Source: Gemmatimonadales bacterium (GTDB lineage Bacteria > Gemmatimonadota > Gemmatimonadetes > Gemmatimonadales > GWC2-71-9). Taken from it: a DNA stretch of 64,000 nucleotides. The translations under genes were made by a program, and so were the position numbers. The stretch lies in NCBI GenBank assembly GCA_020633775.1, contig JACKDA010000001.1:124001-188000 (forward strand), written 5' to 3'. Below, piece after piece: positions 8,284 to 15,874 of this stretch (position 1 is the first letter of the stretch; each line of letters opens with the position of its first letter). The notes under the pieces were generated by a model. It saw only the letters and a program-made list of their open reading frames with translations. It searched no databases and was not told the DNA's origin.

Positions 8284-9808
8284 ACAGCCGCTTGTAGACC
8301 CGGAAGCGCAGCGTCGTCGTCAGCCGGGCGGCCACCAGGCCGCCGCTGCTCGCGGCGAGCCGTTCGATGCCGAGCCCCGCCTCGACGGGCATCCGGCGCT
8401 CGCCCTCTCGGTTCACGCCGTCGTGGGCGTAGCTGAGCCCGAGCCCGACCACGAGCGCCCGACGCGAGGTCCCCTCACCCATCGCGGCGATCACTCCACC
8501 TGACGTCGGGGTCGTGCCCAGCGTCTCGGACCACGAGGTCTCGCCCTCGTGCATCCATCGCGCGGTGCCCACCAGCGCGAAGTGGTCCGCGATCCGCAGG
8601 TACGGGAACGCCTCGAGGCGGAGCAGGGTGCCCGGCGTCCGCTGCAGCAGGGTGGTGCGACTGGCCGGAAGCAGGAGCTCGTCGACGGTCCCGATCCGGA
8701 CCTCGCGCTCGCTGGCGAAGCCGCGTCGGAATCCGATCCGCGACCGGAGGCCGATCGGTCCCCGCGCGATCTCGACCACGCCACCCAGGTCGATCGCCCA
8801 CTCGCGGGTCCCGGTCCCCTGGTCGCGGAGCACGTCGGGACGCGGCGCCGTGCCGGTCGGGAATTGCACTCCCGCCTCGCCCCACGCGCGCAGGCCATCG
8901 GCGCCGTCGAGAATCGCGTACGTGGCGCCGAGTCGCACGTCGCCGAGGGCCACCAGTGGCGGGTCGGTCGTCGGGGCGAAGCCGTATCCGGTCGGGGCGG
9001 TGAGGAGCCCCTCGACTTCGGCGTCGGTCACGGCAGCGGTCGGAAGTGCCACCTGCGCGGTGAATCCCTCCACCCCGAATCGCGTGCCGAACTGATCGCG
9101 GTAGGCGGCCAGGGTGCCGAGGAGGTCGGTGCCGTCCTGCGACGAGGCGAGCGGGAGCACCGCCGACGCGGTCGCTGGGTCGACCAGGAACGCGTCGAGG
9201 GCCGCGCGGAACGCCGGACCCTCGGCCAGCAGCGCCTCCGCGTCGGCGCGCAGGGTCGGGTCGCCGTCGAAGGCCCCCTCGCCCAGGCGGACGGCCAGCG
9301 CGTCGAGGGCGACATCGAGCTGGCCGAGGTAGGCCGCGGCCGACTGGTCGCCGAGGGTGGCGGGATTCCGCCCCAGGGTGGCCGCGGTCGCGTCGGGGAC
9401 GAGGGCGGCCTGGGTGCGGATCGAGACGATCGGGATGTCGAGCGCCACGGTGAGCCGGGGCGTGACCCCGACGGCAAGGCCGATCAGCCCGGTCCCGCGC
9501 TGGTACTCCAGCTCGGCGCCCAGCGCGCCGAGGCTGCCGTCGGTGACCGGGCGGCCGAGCAGCCCGCCGAGGCGGGTTGCCATGTCCCGAACCAGCGGAT
9601 CGCCCGGAAGCCCCCAGTCCGTGCGGCGGATCGGGTCGGCGAGGTCGCGCACGGTGCCGTCGGCGCGCTCGCGGCTCGCCGGGTCGAAGCGCCCCCCGAA
9701 CTCGATTCGCAGGGTGCCCACCGGGGCGGTGAGGAAGGGAAGCTGCCCCGCCACGACGGTCGGGACGCTCGCCAGGAGCGCGAGGAGGAGGGTCGGCTGC
9801 GGTCGCAT
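8273..9808 (-). CDS. Secreted outer-membrane-like protein of unknown function
   Basis: A 511-residue protein beginning MRPQPTLLLALLASVPTVVA, a good signal peptide with likely cleavage before QLPF. The C-terminal half alternates short hydrophobic strands and loops (GDVRLGATYAIL, WAIDLGGVVEIARGPIGLRSRIGFR, FALVGTARWMHEG, ALVVGLGLSYAHDG), as expected of a beta-barrel, and ends RLTTTLRFRVYKRLFSR rather than in an aromatic residue. A middle section (about residues 140-260) is helical and Ala/Asp-rich. No family is recognised. The ATG at 9808 is chosen because a long upstream extension is low-complexity readthrough. A -10-like TACCTT lies 8 bases upstream of the ATG with no Shine-Dalgarno, so the message might be leaderless. 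The 3' end overlaps recN. Confidence 0.7.
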   Translation of the reverse strand: MRPQPTLLLALLASVPTVVAGQLPFLTAPVGTLRIEFGGRFDPASRERADGTVRDLADPIRRTDWGLPGDPLVRDMATRLGGLLGRPVTDGSLGALGAELEYQRGTGLIGLAVGVTPRLTVALDIPIVSIRTQAALVPDATAATLGRNPATLGDQSAAAYLGQLDVALDALAVRLGEGAFDGDPTLRADAEALLAEGPAFRAALDAFLVDPATASAVLPLASSQDGTDLLGTLAAYRDQFGTRFGVEGFTAQVALPTAAVTDAEVEGLLTAPTGYGFAPTTDPPLVALGDVRLGATYAILDGADGLRAWGEAGVQFPTGTAPRPDVLRDQGTGTREWAIDLGGVVEIARGPIGLRSRIGFRRGFASEREVRIGTVDELLLPASRTTLLQRTPGTLLRLEAFPYLRIADHFALVGTARWMHEGETSWSETLGTTPTSGGVIAAMGEGTSRRALVVGLGLSYAHDGVNREGERRMPVEAGLGIERLAASSGGLVAARLTTTLRFRVYKRLFSR

Positions 9809-9841
9809 GGGACCGAAAGGTAGCGGCGCCCCGGGGACGCG

Positions 9842-9857
9842 TGGCACGGATCCTGTT
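9842..9857 (+). promoter_or_regulatory. Candidate sigma-54 element before pilin 1
   Basis: TGGCACG at 9842-9848 matches the sigma-54 -24 consensus exactly, and the expected -12 position, after GG and ten bases, reads GT instead of GC (CTGTT). Transcription would start near 9868, 34 bases before the pilin ATG. Pilin genes of many bacteria depend on RpoN, which makes the match suggestive, but the -12 half is imperfect. Confidence 0.35.
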
Positions 9858-9901
9858 GAATGGGGGAGGGTCTGACTGCTCATCCAGGACCGGGAGGCAC
9901 C

Positions 9902-10348
9902 ATGCGGGACACTCGTGGATTCACCCTGATCGAACTGATGGTGGCGATCTCCATCCTGGGGATCCTCGCCTCGATCGCCCTGCCGCGCTACAGCTACCTG
10001 CGGCAGCGGGCCTACGTGACCGCGATGCAGAGCGACCTGCGGAACCTGATGACGGCACAGGAGGGGTACTTCTCCAGCAACGGGGACTACGCCGGCGCCG
10101 TCACCAGTGGCCCCGAGGTCCCCGGGACCGGCGGCAGCGGCAGCGTCTCGCATGCCTTCAGCGAGGGCGTCGTGCTGGTCCGGATGCGCTACCGCAGCAA
10201 CGCACGCCGAGGCAGCGGGTGGAACGCGGTGGTCCGCCACACGAAGGTGCGGGACCGGACCACCGATCGGTGCGGCATCTTCATGGGCTTCACCGGCTTC
10301 TCGCCCAACCGGGCGGTCACGCAGCCGGGAGTGATGGCCTGCTGGTAG
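9902..10348 (+). CDS. Type IV pilin-like protein (copy 1)
   Basis: A 148-residue prepilin: a short basic leader MRDTRG, cleavage before Phe in G/FTLIELMVAISILGILASIALP, then the long N-terminal helix (residues ~7-35) continuing to QSDLRNLMTAQEGYFSSNGDYAG. Two cysteines near the C-terminus (RCGIF and the terminal ACW) could form the disulfide-bounded D-region. The ATG at 9902 has GGGAGG 4 bases upstream; an earlier in-frame start at 9860 would bury the leader and is rejected. It faces a membrane-protein gene 3 bases downstream and is a paralogue of the pilin at 11023. It could be a major or minor pilin or a type II secretion pseudopilin. Confidence 0.88.
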   Translation: MRDTRGFTLIELMVAISILGILASIALPRYSYLRQRAYVTAMQSDLRNLMTAQEGYFSSNGDYAGAVTSGPEVPGTGGSGSVSHAFSEGVVLVRMRYRSNARRGSGWNAVVRHTKVRDRTTDRCGIFMGFTGFSPNRAVTQPGVMACW

Positions 10349-10351
10349 GCC

Positions 10352-10840
10352 TCACGGCTTGACGCGCAGGATGTCGAGGCTGTTGCCGAGGAAGGAGTCG
10401 GCGGCCATCCGGTCGGTCAGCACGAGCCGTAGGTCGCCATCGGTGCCGGTCAGCGTGAAGGTGCTGTCGGCCCGCTCCCAGGTGATCCCCTCCTCGACCT
10501 CGCCGGCGTCCTCGAGCGTGGGGGGGAGCCGTCCGTTCTGGGCGCGATACTCCTCGATGCGACCGCGCTGGAGGGTGAGGCCGAACCGCAGCGAGGCCTC
10601 CCGCCATGCCGGGCTCGGCGCGAGGTCCTCCGGTGCCGGGCCGAAGATGAGCGGCGGGCGCGCGATCCAGATCCAGCCAATCAGCGCCCAGCTCGCCAGC
10701 AGCACCGCCACGAGGATGCCCTGGTTCCGCTTGATCGGGCGGAGCGCCGCTTCCTGCTCGGTGGCGTTCTTCGCCTGCTGCCGCGCCACGGCATCGCGGA
10801 CGGCCTCCTCCAGGCGCTGCTGCCGTTCGTTGGGATCCAC
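10352..10840 (-). CDS. Single-pass membrane protein, pilin-cassette partner (copy 1)
   Basis: A 162-residue protein with a charged cytoplasmic N-terminus (ERQQRLEEAVRDAVARQQ), one transmembrane helix at about residues 42-60 (ILVAVLLASWALIGWIWIA) and a soluble domain beginning ARPPLIFG. The stretch RIEEYRAQNGRLPPTLEDAG resembles the region after the helix of type II secretion pseudopilins, but there is no prepilin leader. The C-terminus RMAADSFLGNSLDILRVKP is nearly repeated in the protein at 11468-11959 (RMRADSFLGDALTVLRATR), so the two are paralogues. It is convergent with pilin copy 1. Function unknown; a pilus assembly accessory role is inferred only from position. Confidence 0.72.
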   Translation of the reverse strand: MDPNERQQRLEEAVRDAVARQQAKNATEQEAALRPIKRNQGILVAVLLASWALIGWIWIARPPLIFGPAPEDLAPSPAWREASLRFGLTLQRGRIEEYRAQNGRLPPTLEDAGEVEEGITWERADSTFTLTGTDGDLRLVLTDRMAADSFLGNSLDILRVKP

Positions 10841-10911
10841 GCGGTCGGCTCCTCAGGTTGCTGATTGGTGGCGGTGACGGCACCTTCCGGCACGGGATGG
10901 AGGCCGGTCGG

Positions 10912-10994
10912 GCTCGGGTGGCGAAACGGCAGACGCAGGGGTCTTAAAAACCCCAGGGGGCGACCCCGTGCGGGTTCGAGTCCCGCCCCGAGCA
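10912..10994 (+). tRNA. tRNA-Leu (UAA)
   Basis: An 83-nt cloverleaf with a class II variable arm. The acceptor GCTCGGG (10912-10918) pairs with CCCGAGC (10987-10993), discriminator A at 10994. The anticodon stem GGGGT/ACCCC (10938-10942 and 10950-10954) encloses loop CTTAAAA, anticodon TAA at 10945-10947. The T-arm (10970-10986) contains TTCGAGT. The 3' CCA is not encoded. It lies between the two pilin/membrane-protein cassettes and reads toward pilin copy 2. Confidence 0.95.
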
Positions 10995-11022
10995 TCTTAC
11001 CATCGGGATCGGAGCGAGGGGA

Positions 11023-11466
11023 ATGGGCGATCGTCGCGGCTTCACGCTGATCGAGTTGCTGGCGGTGATGGTGATCATGGGCGTCCTGGCCTCGATCGGG
11101 ATTCCCAAGATGGCGGCCTTCAAGCAGCGGGCCCTGCAGACGGCGATGATCTCCGACCTGCGCCACCTCGCAGAGGCGCAGGAGGCGTTCTTCTTCACGT
11201 ACGGCGACTACGCCGGGTCGCTTGGCCCCGGTCCCGAGGTCGCCGGCACGGGCGGCGGCGGGACCGTGGTCCTGGTGCCCAGCGATGGCGTGCGCATCAC
11301 CATGGCCTACCGCACCAGCCCGGGCGTCGGGGAGGGATGGAACGCCATCGCCCACCACGACGGGATGAGCGACCCGAACCGCGATGACTGCGGCATCTTC
11401 ATGGGCTCCACCGCCAACAGTCCCAACGTCGCGGTCACCGAACCTGGCGTCGTCGCGTGCTGGTGA
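11023..11466 (+). CDS. Type IV pilin-like protein (copy 2)
   Basis: A 147-residue prepilin with leader MGDRRG, cleavage before FTLIELLAVMVIMGVLASIGIP, then the N-terminal helix. It is clearly homologous to copy 1: both have SDLR and AQE segments, GDYAG, GPEV-GTGG, WNA, CGIFMG-T, SPN-AVT-PGV and end ACW. The paired cysteines are retained. It begins 28 bases after the tRNA-Leu, with a GAGG-type Shine-Dalgarno at about 11015, so it may be co-transcribed with the tRNA. It converges on its own membrane-protein partner with a 1-base gap. Which copy is the major pilin cannot be told from sequence. Confidence 0.88.
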   Translation: MGDRRGFTLIELLAVMVIMGVLASIGIPKMAAFKQRALQTAMISDLRHLAEAQEAFFFTYGDYAGSLGPGPEVAGTGGGGTVVLVPSDGVRITMAYRTSPGVGEGWNAIAHHDGMSDPNRDDCGIFMGSTANSPNVAVTEPGVVACW

Positions 11467-11467
11467 G

Positions 11468-11959
11468 CTAGCGGGTGGCGCGCAGCACGGTGAGGGCGTC
11501 GCCGAGGAACGAATCGGCGCGCATCCGCGAGTTGAACAGCAGCGGCGTCCCCTCCACCTCGGCGCGCAGGTCGTAGCTCCCGTCCGGCTTCGGGAGCAGC
11601 ACCACCGGCACGCCGGGATCCGCACCCAACTCCGCGAGACGGTCGGGCAGGCGGCCGACACGCCGGAGGTGATCCTCGACGCGCATGCGCTGGATGTAGA
11701 TCGCATAGCGCGCCCGCGACTCGAGCGTGGCGCGCGTCGGGACGGGTGGCGGGTCCCCGAAGACCCAGGCCGGCCGCGCCGTCCAGATCCATGCCAGCAG
11801 GACCATCCCCACCACGAGCACGCCCCACGAGGCACCGGAGGTGCGCCCCGGGGGCCGGCGCGGGGTGCCGGATCCGGACCCCTGCGAGCGGGTCGCCTCG
11901 ACGGCATCGCGGAGCGCCTCGCGCAGCGCGGCTTCCCTCGCGCCGTCGCCGTGGGACAT
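11468..11959 (-). CDS. Single-pass membrane protein, pilin-cassette partner (copy 2)
   Basis: A 163-residue paralogue of the protein at 10352-10840. A charged N-terminus of ~45 residues is followed by one membrane helix (WGVLVVGMVLLAWIWTA) and a soluble domain beginning ARPAWVFGDPPP. RVEDHLRRVGRLPDRLAELG aligns with the pseudopilin-like stretch of copy 1, and the C-terminal RADSFLGDALTVLR is shared. Unlike copy 1 it belongs to an operon: its start overlaps the stop of the receiver gene upstream by one base (TGATG on the minus strand), which in turn overlaps the PilB-type ATPase gene. This links the protein family to pilus control. Confidence 0.74.
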   Translation of the reverse strand: MSHGDGAREAALREALRDAVEATRSQGSGSGTPRRPPGRTSGASWGVLVVGMVLLAWIWTARPAWVFGDPPPVPTRATLESRARYAIYIQRMRVEDHLRRVGRLPDRLAELGADPGVPVVLLPKPDGSYDLRAEVEGTPLLFNSRMRADSFLGDALTVLRATR

Positions 11960-12345
11960 CAGGCATCCCTCGGGAAGTTGCCCTCGAGTGCGTCGGCGAC
12001 CTGCTGGGGGAACTGGCGGATGTCGATCGGCTTGGTGATGTAACCGTCGAATCCCGCGGCGAGGGCACGATCGCGGTCGCCCGCCATCGCGTGGGCGGTG
12101 AGGGCGACCACCGGCAATCCCCGGTGCGCCGAGCCCTTGAGTTCCTCGAGGAGCGCGAAGCCATCCTTGCCGGGCATCTGGATGTCCATCAGGATCAGGT
12201 CCGGTGTCCCGGCCTCGAGCGTCGAGAACAGGTCGTCCCCGCCGGGAAGCCCGGTGACCGCGTGCCCCTTCAACTCGAGGAGGGTGCGGAAGAGCTTCAT
12301 GTTGTCGGGGCTGTCTTCGACGATCAGGATCGCGGCCATGGTCAT
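11959..12345 (-). CDS. Stand-alone response regulator receiver protein
   Basis: A 128-residue single receiver domain of the CheY/DivK type with no output domain. Visible are the acidic pocket (ILIVEDSPDN), the phospho-acceptor Asp in DLILMDIQMPGKDG, the conserved Thr/Ala switch VVALTAHAM and the Lys in YITKPID. It overlaps the upstream PilB-receiver fusion by ATGA and the downstream membrane protein by one base, so all three are one transcript. A second ATG six bases in (start 12339) is an equally possible start. It presumably works in a phosphorelay with the fusion protein; no histidine kinase is in the window. Confidence 0.9.
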   Translation of the reverse strand: MTMAAILIVEDSPDNMKLFRTLLELKGHAVTGLPGGDDLFSTLEAGTPDLILMDIQMPGKDGFALLEELKGSAHRGLPVVALTAHAMAGDRDRALAAGFDGYITKPIDIRQFPQQVADALEGNFPRDA

Positions 12346-14492
12346 CCCATCGAGCTGCGCCGCAGTACGGCCTTCACGCGCGCGACGAGCGAGCGGGGCT
12401 GCACCGGCTTGGTGAGAAAGTCCTGGGCGCCCAGGTCGAGCGCCTCCAGTTCGGTATCATCGGTCCGCGCGGTCAGCATGATGACCGGCAGGCTGGCGGT
12501 GGTCACCCGGGCGCGGAGCTCCTCGAGGACGCCCAGGCCGGTCAGGTTCGGCATGTCGTGATCGAGGACGACCAGGTCCACGCCGGAGGTGACCGCATCC
12601 AGCGCCTCGAGGCCGTCCTGCGCCTCGATGATGAGGAAGCCCTCGCGCTCGAGGACCGTGCGCAGCAGCCGCCGCATCGCGGCATCATCGTCGGCGAGGA
12701 GGACGGTGGTCTGGTCGGGAGACTTCTCCACCCGCGGCTCGGGGGGCGGGGCGGCGCGCTCGGCCAGCGGGGCCGCGGCCGGCTGCGCCGCGTATCCGGG
12801 GACGTCACCCAGCACCCGCTCGACTTCCTCGTAGCTCGTGGCGCCGCGCCAGACGCGTGACAGGCCGCCGTCCCAGAGGGTCTGCATGCCGTGGGGACGC
12901 GCCGCGCGCACCAGGTCGCTGAGCGGGGCGCCGGCCTCGATCAGGCGCGGGACCTCGCCCTCGATCGGGAACAGTTCCATCAGGGCCAGGCGACCCTTGT
13001 ACCCGCTCCCCCCGCAGGCCTTGCACCCGACCGCGCGCCGCAGCCGCAGCGGCTCGGAATGGCTGGCCGGCGGTCGTGCGCGATCGGGGAGTTCCTCGAC
13101 CGGGCGCTCGGTGGCGCACTGCTCGCACAGCCGGCGCACGAGGCGCTGCGCGATGATCCCGCGCACCGTGGAGCCGATCTTGAACGGCTCCACCCCCATG
13201 TCGCGCAGCCGGACCACCGCCGACGGGGCGTCGTTGGTGTGCAGCGTGCTGAAGACGAGGTGCCCGGTCAGGCCGGCCTGGATCGCGGTGGTCGCGGTCT
13301 CCAGGTCGCGGATCTCGCCGACGAGCACGATGTCGGGGTCCTGGCGCAGCACCGAGCGCAACGCGTTCGCGAAGGTGAACCCCTGCGCCTCGTTCACCTG
13401 CATCTGCGAGATCCCGTCGACGTCGTACTCGACCGGATCCTCGACGGTGATGATGTTCACCTCGCCCGTCTTGAGGTGGTTGAGCACCGCGTAGAGCGTC
13501 GTGGTCTTGCCGGAACCGGTGGGGCCGGTCACCAGGACCATCCCCTCGCGGTGGCCGAGCATCCGCATCAGGACCGCCTGCTCGGCCGCGTCGAGGTTGA
13601 GCTCGGCGATCGAGGCCTTGAGGTTGCCCTTGTTCAGGATCCGGATGACGAGCTTCTCGCCGTGCCGGGCGACCGGCGCCGTCGCGACGCGCATGTCGAC
13701 GACCTGGCCGGCGACGCGGGCGGTGGAGCGGCCGTCCTGCGGCGTCATCGAGTTCGTGACGTCGAGGCCGGCGACGATCTTGACCCGGCGCACCAGCGAG
13801 GCGCCCGCGGCCTCGGGGAGCCGCATGATCTCGCGGAGCATCCCGTCCACCCGGTAGCGGATCACGACATCCTGGCCCTCCACCTCGGCGTGGATGTCGC
13901 TCGCCTCGGCGAAGACCGCGTCGCTGATGATGGCGTCGACCAGCTTCGTCATCGGCGCCTCGAGTGCCGGGTCGCGCGACTTCTCCTGGGCGGCGCCCTG
14001 CGGGAGCTCGACCGACTCCGCCGGCGCGAGCCCCTGCAGGATCCGGTTGATGACATTCTCGGGCTGGTAGAGCTCGTCGAGGCGGGCCTGGATCTCGATC
14101 GGCGAGGCGACCTGGAAGCGGACGGCGCGGCCGGTCACCCACTCCAGCTCCTGTTCCGCGGCGAGGTTGCGCGGGTCGCTCGTCGCGACGGTGATCGCCT
14201 TGTCGCTGGCCTCGATCGCGAGCAGGTGATGCTTGCGCGCCACCGCGGCGGGGACCAGTTGCGCGAGCCGCCGATCGGCGGTGCGGATGTCGGCGCGCGG
14301 GACCCGGAACCGCTCCGCCACCATCCCCGCGATCTCGGCGTCCGTAGTCAGCCCGGAGTGCACCGCCGCGTCCCACAGCCGGGCGTGCTCGCCGGGGACG
14401 AGGCCCTCAAGCTGGCGCGCCGTGACCAGTCCCCCCTCGAGGAGGTACTGGCCAATCCAGGCATCGGGAAAGGTGCTCGGCGCGGGAGCCAT
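12342..14492 (-). CDS. PilB/GspE-type ATPase fused to a C-terminal receiver domain
   Basis: A 716-residue hexameric pilus-extension or type II secretion ATPase. Order: N-terminal GspE domain (about residues 10-150; WIGQYLLEGGLVTARQLEGL), ATPase core with Walker A GPTGSGKTT near 323-331, Asp box ITVEDPVEY, Walker B DPDIVLVGEIRD near 385-396, His box TLHTNDAPSAVVRL, and a tetracysteine zinc site (CEQC near 455-458, CKAC near 490-493). A Pro/Ala linker (about 570-595) leads to a full receiver domain (596-716) with DDD near 601-603, phospho-acceptor Asp at about 644 (VVLDHDMPN), Thr in MLTART and Lys at about 695 (LTKPV). ATG 14492 is preferred over an upstream TTG at 14549 because it fits the family N-terminus. 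The fusion implies direct phosphorylation control of the motor. Confidence 0.93.
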   Translation of the reverse strand: MAPAPSTFPDAWIGQYLLEGGLVTARQLEGLVPGEHARLWDAAVHSGLTTDAEIAGMVAERFRVPRADIRTADRRLAQLVPAAVARKHHLLAIEASDKAITVATSDPRNLAAEQELEWVTGRAVRFQVASPIEIQARLDELYQPENVINRILQGLAPAESVELPQGAAQEKSRDPALEAPMTKLVDAIISDAVFAEASDIHAEVEGQDVVIRYRVDGMLREIMRLPEAAGASLVRRVKIVAGLDVTNSMTPQDGRSTARVAGQVVDMRVATAPVARHGEKLVIRILNKGNLKASIAELNLDAAEQAVLMRMLGHREGMVLVTGPTGSGKTTTLYAVLNHLKTGEVNIITVEDPVEYDVDGISQMQVNEAQGFTFANALRSVLRQDPDIVLVGEIRDLETATTAIQAGLTGHLVFSTLHTNDAPSAVVRLRDMGVEPFKIGSTVRGIIAQRLVRRLCEQCATERPVEELPDRARPPASHSEPLRLRRAVGCKACGGSGYKGRLALMELFPIEGEVPRLIEAGAPLSDLVRAARPHGMQTLWDGGLSRVWRGATSYEEVERVLGDVPGYAAQPAAAPLAERAAPPPEPRVEKSPDQTTVLLADDDAAMRRLLRTVLEREGFLIIEAQDGLEALDAVTSGVDLVVLDHDMPNLTGLGVLEELRARVTTASLPVIMLTARTDDTELEALDLGAQDFLTKPVQPRSLVARVKAVLRRSSMG

Positions 14493-14529
14493 CACGGTTC
14501 TCGTGTCCGGCGAGCGGTCGGGCTCGCGG

Positions 14530-14558
14530 TTGTAAGGGGGTATCCCCAAAGATACGAT
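14530..14558 (+). promoter_or_regulatory. Likely sigma-70 promoter for aroA-cmk
   Basis: TTGTAA (14530-14535) and TACGAT (14553-14558) are separated by 17 bases, in the divergent gap between the pilB-type gene and aroA. Start of transcription would be near 14565, giving a leader of about 38 bases. The spacer contains GGGG-TAT-CCCC (14537-14547), a small inverted repeat that could bind a regulator. Confidence 0.5.
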
Positions 14559-14602
14559 TCCTCGTCTCGTGTTCCTACCCTCTCGGTCACCAGGAGGCCG
14601 CC

Positions 14603-15874
14603 GTGCGCACGACCCGCCAGCCGATCGGCGATGCCCTCACGGTGCCAGGCGACAAGTCGATCACGCACCGCGCGCTGATGCTCGCGGCACTCGCGCCCGG
14701 GACGAGTCAGGTGCGGGGACCCCTCACCTCCCTCGATGCACGATCGACCGCGCGAGTGCTGCGTGCCCTCGGGGCGGAGATCTCCGCCCTCCGGCATGGC
14801 GCGGACGTCACCGTCGAGGGGCGGGCGCGCTTCTCCGCGCCCGCGCGACCGCTGGACTGCGGCAACTCGGGCACGACCGCTCGACTCCTCCTCGGCCTCC
14901 TCGCCGCCCACCCGTTCGAGGCGCGGGTCACCGGCGACCGCTCCCTGAGGCATCGGCCGATGGCGCGCATTGCTGAGCCGCTGGCCCAGATGGGCGCCAC
15001 GTTCGAGCCGCCTGCCGAGCGGCTCCCGCTCGCGATCACTGGCGGGCGGCTTCGCCCGACCCAGTGGACGCTTCCGGTCGCCTCGGCCCAGATCAAGTCG
15101 GCCCTGCTCCTGGCCGGCATGGCCGGCGACGTCGCGGTCATGCTCAACGAGCCCGCCCCCTCGAGGGACCATACCGAGCGCCTCCTGCGACGCTTCGGCT
15201 ACATCGTCGAGGCGGGGGAGGGCGTCGTCCATTTCGCCCCGACCGGGCGGCTCGAGCCGTTCGAGCTCGACGTTCCGGGTGACGTGTCGTCCGCCGCCTT
15301 CGTCGCGGCAGCGGGGGTGCTGGGCGGGTTCGAAGTCGCCGTGGAGGGGGTCGGGCTCAACCCGGGGCGCACCGGGTGGCTGGAGGTGATCGCGCGGATG
15401 GGCTGCCCGGTGGACGTGGAATCGCGCGGCGACGCGGGCGGCGAGCCGACCGGGACCCTCGTCGTCACCCCGACGCTGCTGCGGGCCACCGACATCGCCG
15501 CCGCCGAGGTGCCGTCGCTGATCGATGAGCTGCCGATCCTGGCCTGCCTCGCCGCTCGGGCGGAGGGGACATCCCGGTTCCACGGGCTCGCCGAGCTGCG
15601 AGTCAAGGAGAGTGACCGGCTGACACTCCTCGCCGAGAACCTCACCCTGGTGGGGGCCACTGCCCGGGTGGAGGGTGATGATCTCGTGGTGGAGGGGAGC
15701 GATGTCCCGCTCGCCGGGATCGTCGGGACGGAGGGAGACCACCGGATCGCCATGGCGTTCCAGGTGCTCGGGCTTGCCCCGGGGTGCGCCATCACGGTGG
15801 ACGACCCCGGCTGTGCTGACGTGTCGTTCCCCGGGTTCGCGGCGACCCTTGCCGACCTCGAGGCGCGGCGATGA
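14603..15874 (+). CDS. aroA: 3-phosphoshikimate 1-carboxyvinyltransferase (EPSP synthase)
   Basis: Transfers enolpyruvyl from PEP to shikimate 3-phosphate in the aromatic amino-acid pathway. The 423-residue protein has LTVPGDKSITHRALMLAAL near residue 12, the DCGNSGTTARLL signature, RPMARIAEPL, RVKESDRL and the C-terminal DHRIAMAF. The GTG at 14603 is preceded at 5 bases by a strong AGGAGG (14592-14597). The stop overlaps the cmk start as ATGA; the aroA-cmk-rpsA arrangement is common in bacteria. No glyphosate-tolerance claim is made. Confidence 0.96.
   Translation: MRTTRQPIGDALTVPGDKSITHRALMLAALAPGTSQVRGPLTSLDARSTARVLRALGAEISALRHGADVTVEGRARFSAPARPLDCGNSGTTARLLLGLLAAHPFEARVTGDRSLRHRPMARIAEPLAQMGATFEPPAERLPLAITGGRLRPTQWTLPVASAQIKSALLLAGMAGDVAVMLNEPAPSRDHTERLLRRFGYIVEAGEGVVHFAPTGRLEPFELDVPGDVSSAAFVAAAGVLGGFEVAVEGVGLNPGRTGWLEVIARMGCPVDVESRGDAGGEPTGTLVVTPTLLRATDIAAAEVPSLIDELPILACLAARAEGTSRFHGLAELRVKESDRLTLLAENLTLVGATARVEGDDLVVEGSDVPLAGIVGTEGDHRIAMAFQVLGLAPGCAITVDDPGCADVSFPGFAATLADLEARR

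Noticed and set aside
9902..11466. Pilin genes considered as comEA/competence locus
   Set aside because: Only pilins, an ATPase and unknown partners are present; no DNA-uptake gene is seen, so no competence claim is made.
12891..14678. A ~595-codon plus-strand open frame opposite the PilB-receiver gene
   Set aside because: Low-complexity Asp/Arg/Gly/His composition; antisense shadow of a gene with complete motifs.
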